Positions 33,084 through 42,167 of a stretch of 58,861 nucleotides of DNA are shown piece by piece. A model generated the notes under the pieces. That model was not told the DNA's origin and ran no database searches. It saw only the letters and a program-made list of their open reading frames with translations. Positions within the stretch are counted from its first letter, which is position 1; every line of letters starts with the position of its first letter. The position numbers were made by a program, and so were the translations under genes. Source of the DNA: DATARH01 sp050246595 (lineage in GTDB: Bacteria > Pseudomonadota > Alphaproteobacteria > ATCC43930 > CGMCC-115725); assembly GCA_050246595.1 (NCBI GenBank), contig JBFWVT010000028.1, positions 1 through 58,861 on the forward strand, read 5' to 3'.

Positions 33084-33863
33084 TTAACTCGCCATGGGGC
33101 GCCGCGCTTTCTGAAACAATCGAAAGAAATTCTCGGTCGTCGCCGCGGCGAGTTCTTCCGGTCTCACCCCTTTGAGGGTCGCCACCGCTGCGGCTGTCGC
33201 GGTGACATAGGCCGGTTCGTTACGCTTACCGCGATGAGGAACCGGTGCGAGATACGGCGCGTCGGTTTCGACCAGCAGTCGATCGAGCGGCACATCCCGA
33301 ATAATCGCGCGCAGCTCGTCGGCTTTTCGGAATGTGACAATACCCGAAATCGAGATGTAGAAACCGAGATCGAGGGCTGCCTCGGCCAGCATTCGCCCGC
33401 TGCTGAAGCAATGCAAAACGCCGGCCTCCGGTCTTTCCTGCCGCAGAATGCTCGCGATCTCGGCATCGGCCTCGCGTGCATGCACGATCAGGGGCAGTCT
33501 GCTGGCTCTGGATGCCGCGATATGCGTGCGGAAGACCGCCTCCTGTACCCCGCGCGGGCTGTGATCGTAGTAAAAGTCGAGCCCGGTCTCGCCGATGCCG
33601 ACGACCCGCGGATGATCGGCGAGCGCGCTCAGCTGGGCCGCTGTCGCCGCCACATGATCGGCCGCTTCGTGCGGGTGTGCGCCGACGGAGCACCAGACAT
33701 TGTCATGCGTTTCGGCAATTGTGCGTACCGCCGGGAACTGGTCGAGCCGCGTGCATATCGTCAGCATTGTGACAACCCCGGCGGCGCGGGCGCGCGCGAG
33801 AACGGTGTCCCGCTCGCCGGTGAAATCCGGAAAATCGAGATGGCAATGGCTGTCGACCAGCAT
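33084..33863 (-). CDS. tatD: TatD-family hydrolase
   Basis: A 259-residue TIM-barrel metal hydrolase (3'-5' DNase/RNase type in E. coli). Family metal ligands are visible: MLVDSHCHLD at the start, GIGETGLDFYYD, LIVHAREADAE, LHCFSSG and LVETDAPYLAPVPHRGKRNEP. The start at ATG 33863 puts HxH at the N-terminus as expected; an upstream in-frame start adds only five residues. It lies 11 bases after metG, in the usual metG-tatD-MBL order. Confidence 0.94.
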   Translation of the reverse strand: MLVDSHCHLDFPDFTGERDTVLARARAAGVVTMLTICTRLDQFPAVRTIAETHDNVWCSVGAHPHEAADHVAATAAQLSALADHPRVVGIGETGLDFYYDHSPRGVQEAVFRTHIAASRASRLPLIVHAREADAEIASILRQERPEAGVLHCFSSGRMLAEAALDLGFYISISGIVTFRKADELRAIIRDVPLDRLLVETDAPYLAPVPHRGKRNEPAYVTATAAAVATLKGVRPEELAAATTENFFRLFQKARRPMAS

Positions 33864-33874
33864 GCCCCCTGCCC

Positions 33875-35428
33875 TCACCCGGCCGCCGCTTCGCTTTCGA
33901 CAAAACGCGGGAAAATTCCGCGGGGCGCAGGCAGAACCCGTCCCGGCGGAAGGCTTTGGGTCAAATCCGCAAAGCGACGCCCCTCGGCGGGTATCGCAAG
34001 CTGATCGAGCAGCGCGGCCGCGGCACTTGGGACAAAAGGCTGCACGAGAATCCCGAGATGACGCAGTATATCAGCTAGTACATAAAGAACGGTCTGCATC
34101 CTCTTGGGATTGCTGCGTCTGAGGGCCCACGGTGCCTGCTCATCGACATACCGGTTGGCGTCGCCGACGATACGCCAAATGGTCTCCAGCGCGACGTGGA
34201 ACGCCTGCTCGGCGACGAGTGGACGGACCCGATCGAGAAGCGCCCGCGCCTCTGCGAGAAGCCGCTCATCAGCATCGGCGAAAGCGCCGGGTTCGGGGAT
34301 CGCGCCGTCGCAATTGCGGTTGATCATGCTCAATACGCGCTGCGCCAGATTGCCGAAATCGTTTGCCAGGTCGCCGTTCAAACGTCCGACCATGGCGCGG
34401 TGCGAAAAATCGCCGTCACTGCCAAATGGCAGCTCGCGCAGCATGAAATAGCGCACCGGATCAAGACCGTATTTATCCACGAGCTGGCCGGGCGGAATAA
34501 AATTTCCGAGCGACTTGGACATTTTCTGACCTTCGACGGTCCACCAGCCGTGAGCGAAGACGCGGCGTGGCGGCTCAAGACCTGCGGCCATCAGAAAGGC
34601 ATGCCAGTACACCGTATGAAAGCGCAGGATATCCTTTCCCACCATATGAAGATCGGCAGGCCAAAATACTGAAAAAACGTTATTATTGACCTCCGGATAA
34701 CCGAGGGCGGTGATATAGTTCGCGAGCGCGTCGAGCCAGACATAGATCACGTGCCGCGGATTGCCGGGCACCGGAATGCCCCACCCAAAGCTGGTGCGCG
34801 AGATCGACAGATCCTTCAGCCCGGCGCGTACAAAGCTGATGACCTCGTTGCGCCGGCTGCGCGGCGCGATCGCATCCGGGTGTGCGTCATACCAGGCCAG
34901 CAGCCGGTCCTGCCAAGCAGACAGCCGAAAAAAATAGTTCTCCTCCTCGAACCACTCGACCTCGGCCCCACTCGGCGCGAGTCGCGTGCCGTTCGGACCG
35001 GCGATAAGCTCGCTCTCGTCGTAGAACGCCTCGTCGCGCACCGAGTACCAGCCGGCAAACCGCCCGAGATAGATGTCGCCGCTTCTCTCAAGTTCCTGCC
35101 ACAGCGCCTGCACCCCGCGGACGTGGCGCGGCTCGGTCGTGCGAATAAAATCGTCGTTGCTGATATTCAGGAGACGTCCCATAGCGCGGAACGCGCCGGA
35201 AATCTCGTCGGCAAATTGTTGCGGGGTAAGACCGCGCGCCTGTGCCGAGCGCTCGACCTTCTGCCCGTGCTCATCGGTGCCGGTCAGAAACCGCACGTTG
35301 CGACCGTCCAGCCTCATAAACCGGGCCAGGACGTCGCAGGCCACGGTTGTATAGGCGTGCCCGAGATGCGGCAGGTCGTTGACGTAGTAAATCGGCGTCG
35401 TCAGAAAATACGGCCGGTCGGCAGTCAT
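33875..35428 (-). CDS. metG: methionyl-tRNA synthetase
   Basis: A 517-residue class I synthetase. The HIGH-type signature is PHLGHAYTT, and KMSKS is present in EGQKMSKSLGNF. The connective domain lacks the two CxxC zinc knuckles, fitting the zinc-free MetG form common in alphaproteobacteria. No C-terminal tRNA-binding (Trbp111) domain is present. GGAGGGA lies just before ATG 35428; an upstream in-frame start adds 17 non-conserved residues. Confidence 0.96.
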   Translation of the reverse strand: MTADRPYFLTTPIYYVNDLPHLGHAYTTVACDVLARFMRLDGRNVRFLTGTDEHGQKVERSAQARGLTPQQFADEISGAFRAMGRLLNISNDDFIRTTEPRHVRGVQALWQELERSGDIYLGRFAGWYSVRDEAFYDESELIAGPNGTRLAPSGAEVEWFEEENYFFRLSAWQDRLLAWYDAHPDAIAPRSRRNEVISFVRAGLKDLSISRTSFGWGIPVPGNPRHVIYVWLDALANYITALGYPEVNNNVFSVFWPADLHMVGKDILRFHTVYWHAFLMAAGLEPPRRVFAHGWWTVEGQKMSKSLGNFIPPGQLVDKYGLDPVRYFMLRELPFGSDGDFSHRAMVGRLNGDLANDFGNLAQRVLSMINRNCDGAIPEPGAFADADERLLAEARALLDRVRPLVAEQAFHVALETIWRIVGDANRYVDEQAPWALRRSNPKRMQTVLYVLADILRHLGILVQPFVPSAAAALLDQLAIPAEGRRFADLTQSLPPGRVLPAPRGIFPRFVESEAAAG

Positions 35429-35511
35429 GATTCCCTCCAAAGCGCAGATATAAGAGCGCCGCCGGGTTCGATCCAGCAAGGTTGCGGTGCGGTCCGGTGT
35501 AGCGCGCTTGG

Positions 35512-36624
35512 CTATCGGCGAGGCGCGGATCGGCGTGCGATTCGTTCGACTGCAAAGAACGCGCCAAGAATCGTCTGTTTCCGGTCAAGGTTGAGCGCCT
35601 CGCCGCGGGCAAAGATCGCCGCGACCTGCGCGCGCAACTCGGCCCAGCGAACGGCTGATGCCGCGGCCCCGAGGCGGTGCAGCACCCGGTCCGCTTCCGG
35701 GCGGGGTTTGCGACCGGAATTGCCGCCGGCCGCCTGGACGGCAATCTCGCCAAGCACATGCGACAGGAGTTCCTCGACGGCACGATAGGCGCTGTCGGCT
35801 TCGCCGCGCGAAACGCGGTCCGCCAGCGCATGCAGAGCGGCCGGATCGACGCCCTGCTCGCGCGACAGCAGCGCCAGGATCTCGTGATACAGTTCGACAC
35901 CCCCAGCCTCCGCCAGTTCGAGCGCCCGTCCGATGCTGCCATCCGTCAAGGCGACCAGAGCGGTGGACTTGGCCTGCGGCAGGCCGGGCCGGTAGGTGTC
36001 GAGAAGCCGCGACACGATCGGCGGCGGTAGCGGCTGCAACGGAAAGCGACGGCAGCGAGACCGTATCGTGGGCAGCAGCCGCCCGGGGCTGTGCGCCACC
36101 AACAGCAGCAGCGCCCGGCGCGGCGGCTCCTCAAGGATCTTCAGCAATGCATTGGCAGCGCTGCGATTCATCTCGTCGGCGCTGTCCACGACGACAACCC
36201 GCCAGCCACCCTCGGCCGGGGTACGCCTCAGAAAAGCGGCGATCTCGCGCGCATCGTCAACGACGATTTCGCTGCGCAGCCTACGCCGGCGCGGATCGTA
36301 GGCGCGCTCGACCGTCAGCAGATCGGCATGCCCGCCCGACGCGATTCGGCGGAATACGCCGCAATCGGCGGGCACGGCCAGCGTGCTCTCGTCTTCGACC
36401 GCCGGCGTGCCCTCGCTGCCCGTTGCTCCGTGCGCCAGGACAAAGCGCGCCAGACGGTACGCCAACGTCGCCTTGCCGATCCCGCGCGGACCGGTCATCA
36501 GCACCGCGTGCGGCATGCGGCCCGTCTCGAAAAGACGCCGCAACGCGCGCTCCGCGGCCTTGTGCCCGAGCAGGTCCGGGTTGGCCCGCGGCGGCGGCCC
36601 GTTCCCGGTCCCCTCAGGCGTCAA
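35512..36624 (-). CDS. holB: DNA polymerase III subunit delta'
   Basis: A 370-residue clamp-loader subunit. LLGHKAAERALRRLFETGRMPHAVLMTGPRGIGKATLAYRLA (quoted here only by its parts LLGHKAAERAL, HAVLMTGP and GIGKATLAYRLA) is the delta' AAA+ start; VVVVDSADEMNRSAANALLK and LEEPP follow. It helps load the beta clamp. I prefer TTG 36624, which overlaps the tmk stop by 11 bases. ATG 36687 is also in frame but would overlap tmk by 74 bases and add unrelated residues. It is followed by metG, as is usual in alphaproteobacteria. Confidence 0.9.
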   Translation of the reverse strand: MTPEGTGNGPPPRANPDLLGHKAAERALRRLFETGRMPHAVLMTGPRGIGKATLAYRLARFVLAHGATGSEGTPAVEDESTLAVPADCGVFRRIASGGHADLLTVERAYDPRRRRLRSEIVVDDAREIAAFLRRTPAEGGWRVVVVDSADEMNRSAANALLKILEEPPRRALLLLVAHSPGRLLPTIRSRCRRFPLQPLPPPIVSRLLDTYRPGLPQAKSTALVALTDGSIGRALELAEAGGVELYHEILALLSREQGVDPAALHALADRVSRGEADSAYRAVEELLSHVLGEIAVQAAGGNSGRKPRPEADRVLHRLGAAASAVRWAELRAQVAAIFARGEALNLDRKQTILGAFFAVERIARRSAPRR

Positions 36625-37282
36625 TGAGCCGGACTCCGAGCCGTTGCTGCACAGCTGTGACGACGGCGCGGCCGACGCTTTCGACATCGCCGCCGGCGTC
36701 GATCAGCACGCAGCGCCGGGGGTCCTCGGCGGCAATCGCCCGAAACCCGGCCCGGAGCCGCTCGTGAAATTCACGGTCGAGGCGCTCAAAGCGGTCGCCA
36801 TCAAGGCTCCTTCGTGCCGCCCGCGCCAGCCCCTCGGCCACCGGCAGGTCGAGGATCACCGTCAAATCCGGCAGGAAATCGCCGACCGCAAGACGGTGCG
36901 CCTCCATCAACTCGGCGATCTCGACGCCGCGGCCATGACCCTGGTAGGCGATTGTCGAGTCGAGAAAGCGATCGGACACCACCCACAAACCGCGGTCGAG
37001 CGCCGGCCGGATCAGGCGCATGACATGGTCGCGCCGCGCCGCGTTGAGCAGCAATACCTCGGTGATCGCGTCCCAACGCTCGTCGGCGCCGTCCAGCAAC
37101 AGCTCGCGAATCGCCTCGGCACCGGCCGAGCCCCCGGGTTCGCGCGTGCGAAGCGCCGGGATTCCGCTGCGCTCCAATATTGCGACGAGGGCGGCGACCT
37201 GGGTGGACTTCCCGGCCCCCTCCCCGCCTTCGACCGTGATAAAACGGCCGCGGAATGCTGTCGCGACGCCCGGCCCGCTCAG
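36614..37282 (-). CDS. tmk: thymidylate kinase
   Basis: A 222-residue dTMP kinase making dTDP. The P-loop is GGEGAGKST, the DR(Y/F) motif is SDRFLDSTIAYQGHGRG, and the lid region is EGLARAARRS. No ATG, GTG or TTG lies in frame upstream of the P-loop as far as the previous gene. The nearest ordinary start, TTG at 37177, would delete the P-loop. The best start is therefore CTG at 37282, overlapping the carboxypeptidase stop as CTGA, giving LSGPGVATAFRGRFITVEGG. This is the same arrangement as hfq-hflX. Confidence 0.9.
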   Translation of the reverse strand: MSGPGVATAFRGRFITVEGGEGAGKSTQVAALVAILERSGIPALRTREPGGSAGAEAIRELLLDGADERWDAITEVLLLNAARRDHVMRLIRPALDRGLWVVSDRFLDSTIAYQGHGRGVEIAELMEAHRLAVGDFLPDLTVILDLPVAEGLARAARRSLDGDRFERLDREFHERLRAGFRAIAAEDPRRCVLIDAGGDVESVGRAVVTAVQQRLGVRLIDA

Positions 37283-38517
37283 TTCCAGCTTCCCCAGATC
37301 ATGTGCCCGGCGACGGTCGCGATCCGCCCGAACGGTCCCATGCGCCCGACATCATTTGCCGCGATCAGAGGCGTTTCGACCGGTTCTATGCCGGGAACCG
37401 TAATGACGATCCTGCCGAGAGGCTGGCCCTCTTTGATCGGCGCCGCGACCGGCTGATCGTAAGCAACCGTGACCTTCATGTCCTTGCGCGATCGGCGCGG
37501 CACGGTCACGACGAGATCCTCCGCGACCGTCAGCGTCACCTTCGGCTGTTCGCCAAGCCACACCTCGGCCTCGTCCACCGTGGCGCCGGCGGTGAACAGC
37601 GGCACCGTATTGTATTCGCGGAATGCCCACTCGATCAGCCGTTCGCTCTCCTGCGCCCGCGCCTTCGACGACGGAAGACCGCTCAGCACGAGCAGAACCC
37701 GGCGATCGCCGCGCTTGGCGGAACCGACCAGACTGTACCCGGCTTCCTCGGTATGGCCGGTCTTCAACCCGTCTGCGCCCAAATCCTTGTACAGCAGCGG
37801 GTTCCTGTTGCCCTGCGTGATCTTGTTAAAGGTGAATTCCTTCTCGCTGTAGAGTTTGTAGAGTTCCGGGAAATCCTTGATCGTGCGCACCGCCACGGTC
37901 GCGAGATCGCGCGCCGTCATCCAGTGATCCGGGTGCGGCAGTCCATCGACATTGGCGAAATGGCTGTTCTTGAGGCCGATTTCCTTACCTACCCGGTTCA
38001 TTTCCTCGACAAAGGCCGCCTCGCTGCCCGCCAAACCCTCGGCCAGCACGACACAAGCGTCGTTGCCGGACTGGACAACCATGCCGCGTATCAGGTCGGA
38101 AATCTTGATGCGCGCTCCGAGCGGGACGAACATTTTCGACCCGCCCGTGCGCCATGCCTTCTCGCTGACCGGCAGCTCGTCATCGAGCGTCGCGCGGCCC
38201 TCCTTCAGATAGCGAAACACGACATAGGCGGTCATCAGCTTTGACATCGAGGCCGGCGGGATGCGCTCGTCGCTGTTCTTGTCGAGAAGCACGGTGTCGG
38301 TCTCGGCCTCCATGACCAGCGCCGCGCGCGCCTGCGTGTCGATCGGCCCGATAATTTCGAGCGGGATCGGCGGTTTCGCCTTGCCGGCCGTCGCGGTATC
38401 GGCACGCGGCTTCGAGGCGGCGGTCGCCGGTGACATCGACAAATCCGGGCCGGCGGTCAGCGTCGTGACAGCCAGCGCGGCGGCCGCGGTTATCGAGCAG
38501 AACCAGCGCAATCTCAT
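37279..38517 (-). CDS. dac: D-alanyl-D-alanine carboxypeptidase (DacA/PBP5/6 family)
   Basis: A 412-residue low-molecular-weight penicillin-binding protein that trims the terminal D-Ala from peptidoglycan stems. The active-site motifs are complete: S90-M-S-K93 (PASMSKLM), SGN (VQSGNDACV) and KTG (GLKTGHTEEAG). An N-terminal signal peptide (MRLRWFCSITAAAALAVTT) and a C-terminal PBP5-type beta domain ending in a possible amphipathic anchor (FGRIATVAGHMIWGSW) are seen. ATG 38517 is preferred over an earlier in-frame start because it begins the signal peptide. Confidence 0.95.
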   Translation of the reverse strand: MRLRWFCSITAAAALAVTTLTAGPDLSMSPATAASKPRADTATAGKAKPPIPLEIIGPIDTQARAALVMEAETDTVLLDKNSDERIPPASMSKLMTAYVVFRYLKEGRATLDDELPVSEKAWRTGGSKMFVPLGARIKISDLIRGMVVQSGNDACVVLAEGLAGSEAAFVEEMNRVGKEIGLKNSHFANVDGLPHPDHWMTARDLATVAVRTIKDFPELYKLYSEKEFTFNKITQGNRNPLLYKDLGADGLKTGHTEEAGYSLVGSAKRGDRRVLLVLSGLPSSKARAQESERLIEWAFREYNTVPLFTAGATVDEAEVWLGEQPKVTLTVAEDLVVTVPRRSRKDMKVTVAYDQPVAAPIKEGQPLGRIVITVPGIEPVETPLIAANDVGRMGPFGRIATVAGHMIWGSWN

Positions 38518-38595
38518 TTCGTTCTGAACCCTTCTGGTGACAGTTGCGGCCCGCGCCAACCCGCTCCCGATACCCCGCTTTGCTCAATCCCCGAC

Positions 38596-39708
38596 TCAAT
38601 CCCCGACAATGCGGGCGTCGTGGATGCCGCGCTCGGCGAGTTTCCCGAGAAGGCTCCGCGCCTCCGTCTCGCTTGCCAGCGGTCCGAGCCTGACCCGATA
38701 CAGGGCGGTGCCGTTGGCGCTGATTCGGGCCATCTCGGTGCCGGCGAGGGAGGCGATGCGGGCGCGTGCACGATGCGCGTTCTCCGCCAGCGCAAACGCT
38801 CCGACCTGAACGAAAATCCGGCCGGATGGCGCGACCGTGCGCGTTTGTCGCCCGACGGAGGAAGCGGCGTCATTTGTTGCGGCGCGAGCCGACGCGATCA
38901 GCGACGGCCACATCGAGCGGCGTGCGGTCTCCTGATCGACCCTCTCCTCCTGTTCCCGTGGCGAAGAGGGCGGCGCCGGGCTCCGCGGCGGATCGGCCGC
39001 GGCGAGCGTCATGACCGGAGCCGGCTTCGGCGGCTCGGCAGCGATTTGCGAAACCGTCGGTTCCGGCGCACTCATGGCCGCTTCGCCGATTTCGCCGGTG
39101 CGCGCCGGGACGGTCGCGGCCCGAGCGGCCGGACGTGGCGCCGCGGCGGCAATCCGCGTACGAATGGTCGGGGTATCCTGCGCGATCCGGGTCCGCCCGA
39201 TATCGCCGCGCATCGCCGCCTCGGCGACCTTGATGCTCTCCTCCTTCATAACCCTGACCCGTACCGGGGCGGTGCCGGCCCTCTCGAACCCGAGCAGCTG
39301 CGCGGCGCGCCGCGACAGATCGATGATCCGATCGCCGGCAAACGGCCCCCGGTCGTTGACGCGAACTTTGAGTGCGCGGCCGTTCTGCAGGTTTGTCACC
39401 TCGACCACGCTCGGCAATTGCAGCGTCTTGTGCGCCGCGCTGACCTGGGTCAGATCGAAAGTCTCGCCGTTAGCGGTCGGCTTCCCGTTGAAGGCCTCGC
39501 CGTACCACGACGCGGTCCCGGTCTCGTCGTAGCCGAAATCGACGCGGGGATAATACCAGACGCCATTCACCTGATACGGCGCGCCGACCTTGTAATAGCC
39601 GCGCGTTTTGCCAAAACCGCTCGTCTCGGAGCCGCTGCGCGGTCCGGACAAGCCGCCGCAGCCGGCCAGCAACAGACCGATCGCGGCCATTGCGATGAGG
39701 TTGCGCAT
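38596..39708 (-). CDS. rlpA: RlpA-like septal lytic transglycosylase lipoprotein with SPOR domain
   Basis: A 370-residue outer-membrane lipoprotein. The signal ends in lipobox LAGC (MRNLIAMAAIGLLLAGCG). The double-psi beta-barrel domain is clear (GTASWYGEAFNGKPTANGE ... VRVNDRGPFAGDRIIDLS), with the catalytic-type Asp in VNDRGPF. A Pro/Ala-rich linker of about 120 residues leads to a C-terminal SPOR domain (GRIFVQVGAFALAENAHRAR), which binds denuded septal glycan. It lies between the lytic transglycosylase and the D,D-carboxypeptidase on the same strand: a cell-wall cluster. Confidence 0.93.
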   Translation of the reverse strand: MRNLIAMAAIGLLLAGCGGLSGPRSGSETSGFGKTRGYYKVGAPYQVNGVWYYPRVDFGYDETGTASWYGEAFNGKPTANGETFDLTQVSAAHKTLQLPSVVEVTNLQNGRALKVRVNDRGPFAGDRIIDLSRRAAQLLGFERAGTAPVRVRVMKEESIKVAEAAMRGDIGRTRIAQDTPTIRTRIAAAAPRPAARAATVPARTGEIGEAAMSAPEPTVSQIAAEPPKPAPVMTLAAADPPRSPAPPSSPREQEERVDQETARRSMWPSLIASARAATNDAASSVGRQTRTVAPSGRIFVQVGAFALAENAHRARARIASLAGTEMARISANGTALYRVRLGPLASETEARSLLGKLAERGIHDARIVGD

Positions 39709-39757
39709 GTTGGCGTCCACCCCCCTCGGAACGCCTACTCGGAACGCCCCTGCCGGA

Positions 39758-40756
39758 CTAGCCGCTGCCGATACTGTCGGCGATGTAGCCGACCGCCGCG
39801 GCGAAGTAGTTCGAGTTGTTCCACTTCTTGATGGCCCGGAAATTGTCGTAGACGAGCAGCGCCGTGCCGCCGACACCATCCGGCAGCACCAGCGAGGCCG
39901 CCGGTTCGCCGCCGGAAAAACCCGTCGTTGCCGCCGGGCGGACCCCCAGCCTGGCCCATTCGGAGACCGGGCGGCGGGTATCGAGCCCGGCCAGCCGGCT
40001 GTCGAAATCGCCCGGCACGACGACCACCTGCCCCCAGCCTTCATCGCCGCGCCAGCCGAGCCGCGACACGAAATGCCCGATCGATCCGAGAACGTCGGGC
40101 TTGGAGTTCCAGATGTCGCGCCTGCCGTCGCCGTTGAAATCGACAGCGTAAGTGAGATACGTCGTCGGCATGAACTGGCACTGGCCCATCGCGCCGGCCC
40201 AGGATCCGAGCATCCGATCGGGCGCGATATTGCCCTGGTCGAGGATTTTCAGCGCGGCGAGAAGCTCGCCCCGGAACATCGCGCCCCGGCGGCCGTCATA
40301 AGCGAGCGTCGCCAGCGCCGCGGGCACGTTGAACGTGCCCATCATGCGACCGAAATTGCTTTCGACCCCCCACAAGGTGACGACAAAGCGCGGCTGGACG
40401 CGGTAGCGCTGCCACACGAGTTGCAGCAGATCCCAGTTCTCGGCGAGCTTCTGTCGCGCCTCGTCGATCCGCTGTTGCGTGACGACCTTCTGAAAATATT
40501 CGGCAAAGGTCATCTTGCGCTCGGGCTGCTTGCGGTCGAGTTCGACGACCCGCGGCAGGAAATTGATCTCCTCGAAGGCGGCCTCTATCGTCGCCGGGCG
40601 GATGCCTCGCGCGACCGCGTCGCGCCGCACCCCGGCGAGGAATTGCTTGAAATCGCTCCCTGCCGGCGCCGCGATCCCGCCCCCCAGCGGCACCGCGAGC
40701 AACGGAGCCGCCGCGAGCAGTGCCCGGCGGCTCGGACGGACAGGCGTCATCGACAT
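39758..40756 (-). CDS. mltB: lytic murein transglycosylase (MltB family)
   Basis: A 332-residue family GH103 enzyme that cleaves glycan strands with 1,6-anhydro product. The catalytic Glu is in VTLWGVESNFGRMMG; AGAMGQCQFMPTTYL and NGDGRRDIWNSKPDVLGSI are family blocks. The N-terminus (MSMTPVRPSRRALLAAAPLL) is a signal peptide with a Tat-like RR. I start at ATG 40756; ATG 40750 and an earlier in-frame start are possible. It does not have a lipobox. Confidence 0.93.
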   Translation of the reverse strand: MSMTPVRPSRRALLAAAPLLAVPLGGGIAAPAGSDFKQFLAGVRRDAVARGIRPATIEAAFEEINFLPRVVELDRKQPERKMTFAEYFQKVVTQQRIDEARQKLAENWDLLQLVWQRYRVQPRFVVTLWGVESNFGRMMGTFNVPAALATLAYDGRRGAMFRGELLAALKILDQGNIAPDRMLGSWAGAMGQCQFMPTTYLTYAVDFNGDGRRDIWNSKPDVLGSIGHFVSRLGWRGDEGWGQVVVVPGDFDSRLAGLDTRRPVSEWARLGVRPAATTGFSGGEPAASLVLPDGVGGTALLVYDNFRAIKKWNNSNYFAAAVGYIADSIGSG

Positions 40757-40850
40757 GCCCCCGCTGCCGAAAATCTCCCAATCGCCTTCTGCCATACGGT
40801 CTTGCCCATTTACAACCTTCTACTGCGTGACCAAAAACCCCGACGCGACC

Positions 40851-41897
40851 CTACGAATTCGGGCCGCGTTCCATCGACACGGGCTGCCATCGCCGCAGCC
40901 CGCCCGCCGCCAGCACCGAGGGGTTGACGCACGACATCGGCCATCTTCCGCTCAGCACCAGCGACAATTCCTGCCCCACCCGCCGCCGCCGCGCCGGATC
41001 GAATCGCGCGGTCGCCGAGGCGACATGCGCGGTCAGGATTACGTTGTCCATCTTCAACAATGGATTGTTGCCGCCGGGCGGCTCCTGTTCGAGCACGTCG
41101 AGCCCGGCGCCGGCAATCATGCCCTCGTCCAATGCCTTGATCAGCGCCGCTTCGTCGGTCGTCGGACCGCGCCCGGTGCTGACATAAATTGCGGTCTTCT
41201 TCATCTGCCGGAAATGCTCCTCGCGAATCATCCGGTTGGCGCTCGCGGTGGCCGGCGAATGCATCGAGACGATATCGGCGCGCGCCAGCAGTTCGGGCAG
41301 GCTGACCGGCTCGATGCCGCGCTCGACCATCACGATTTCCTCGATAAACGGATCGTAGGCGATGATGTGCAGACCGAACGGCTTGGCGCGCTCGGCGACC
41401 GCGCGGGCGACATGGCCAAACGCGATCAGCCCCAAGGTCAGACCGCGCAGCCGCGGGATTTGCAGCAGCATCGGCCTTCCCTCGGCCCATCTTCCTTCGC
41501 GCACGAGCCGGTCCTGCACAACCAGCCTGCCATGCGTCGCCAGGATCAGCCGCATCGCGTGGTCGGCCACCTCCTCGATAAACGTGTCCGGACAGTTGGT
41601 AACCGGAATCCCCCGCGCGGTGGCCGCCTCGACATCGACCGAATCGACCCCGACGCTGCCGAGCGCGATGATCTTGCAGCGTCCGAGCCCGTCGATCATG
41701 CGTTTCGTGATCGGGCGGCCTTTGGCATAAAGCGCGTCGGCGTCGCGCGCCGCGGCGACGAACTCGTCCTCGGAACCGGGCGGGATCTCGAAGATCTCGG
41801 CGTCGATCGGCGTCAGCGCCTCCATCTCGTAGCCGTAGTCGCCCCCCGCCACCGTAAAACTGGCCCCAGCCGGGGTCGCGATCCTGAATTTGGCCAC
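40851..41897 (-). CDS. D-isomer-specific 2-hydroxyacid dehydrogenase
   Basis: A 348-residue NAD-dependent dehydrogenase. The Rossmann region has a modified glycine motif (LGLIAFGHVARAVAERAKPFG, quoted by its parts LGLIAFGHVA and RAVAERAKPFG), where GxGxxG is reduced to AFGHVA. The catalytic Arg (VSTGRGPTTDEAAL), Glu (DVLEQEPP) and His (ILTAHVASAT) follow. Substrate is unknown; it most resembles the C-terminal-binding-protein/phosphoglycerate dehydrogenase group. GTG 41897 has GGAGGG 7 bases upstream. It is divergent from glmU across 270 bases. Confidence 0.85.
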   Translation of the reverse strand: MAKFRIATPAGASFTVAGGDYGYEMEALTPIDAEIFEIPPGSEDEFVAAARDADALYAKGRPITKRMIDGLGRCKIIALGSVGVDSVDVEAATARGIPVTNCPDTFIEEVADHAMRLILATHGRLVVQDRLVREGRWAEGRPMLLQIPRLRGLTLGLIAFGHVARAVAERAKPFGLHIIAYDPFIEEIVMVERGIEPVSLPELLARADIVSMHSPATASANRMIREEHFRQMKKTAIYVSTGRGPTTDEAALIKALDEGMIAGAGLDVLEQEPPGGNNPLLKMDNVILTAHVASATARFDPARRRRVGQELSLVLSGRWPMSCVNPSVLAAGGLRRWQPVSMERGPNS

Positions 41898-42167
41898 CCT
41901 GCCCTCCTGCGCATCCGGTTGCCGGGATCAGACCGTCGCCGGCATGGCTTGTCAATTGCCGGCCAAGGCGATAGGCGCGGCGCTCGGATCAATGCCGGTC
42001 CGGCGCGTTGCGATGCTTTCGCGCTCCGACTCGTCTGCTTGCCCGCCCGAATCCAATGCCCCGCTCCTGCGCGGTAAGGACAAATGAGTCTTGGCAAATC
42101 CGGGCGAGCGTGCGAGCTTGACCATCTGCGATTGTGTACCTTTCCGAAAATTAAAGGAGCCGCGGCC

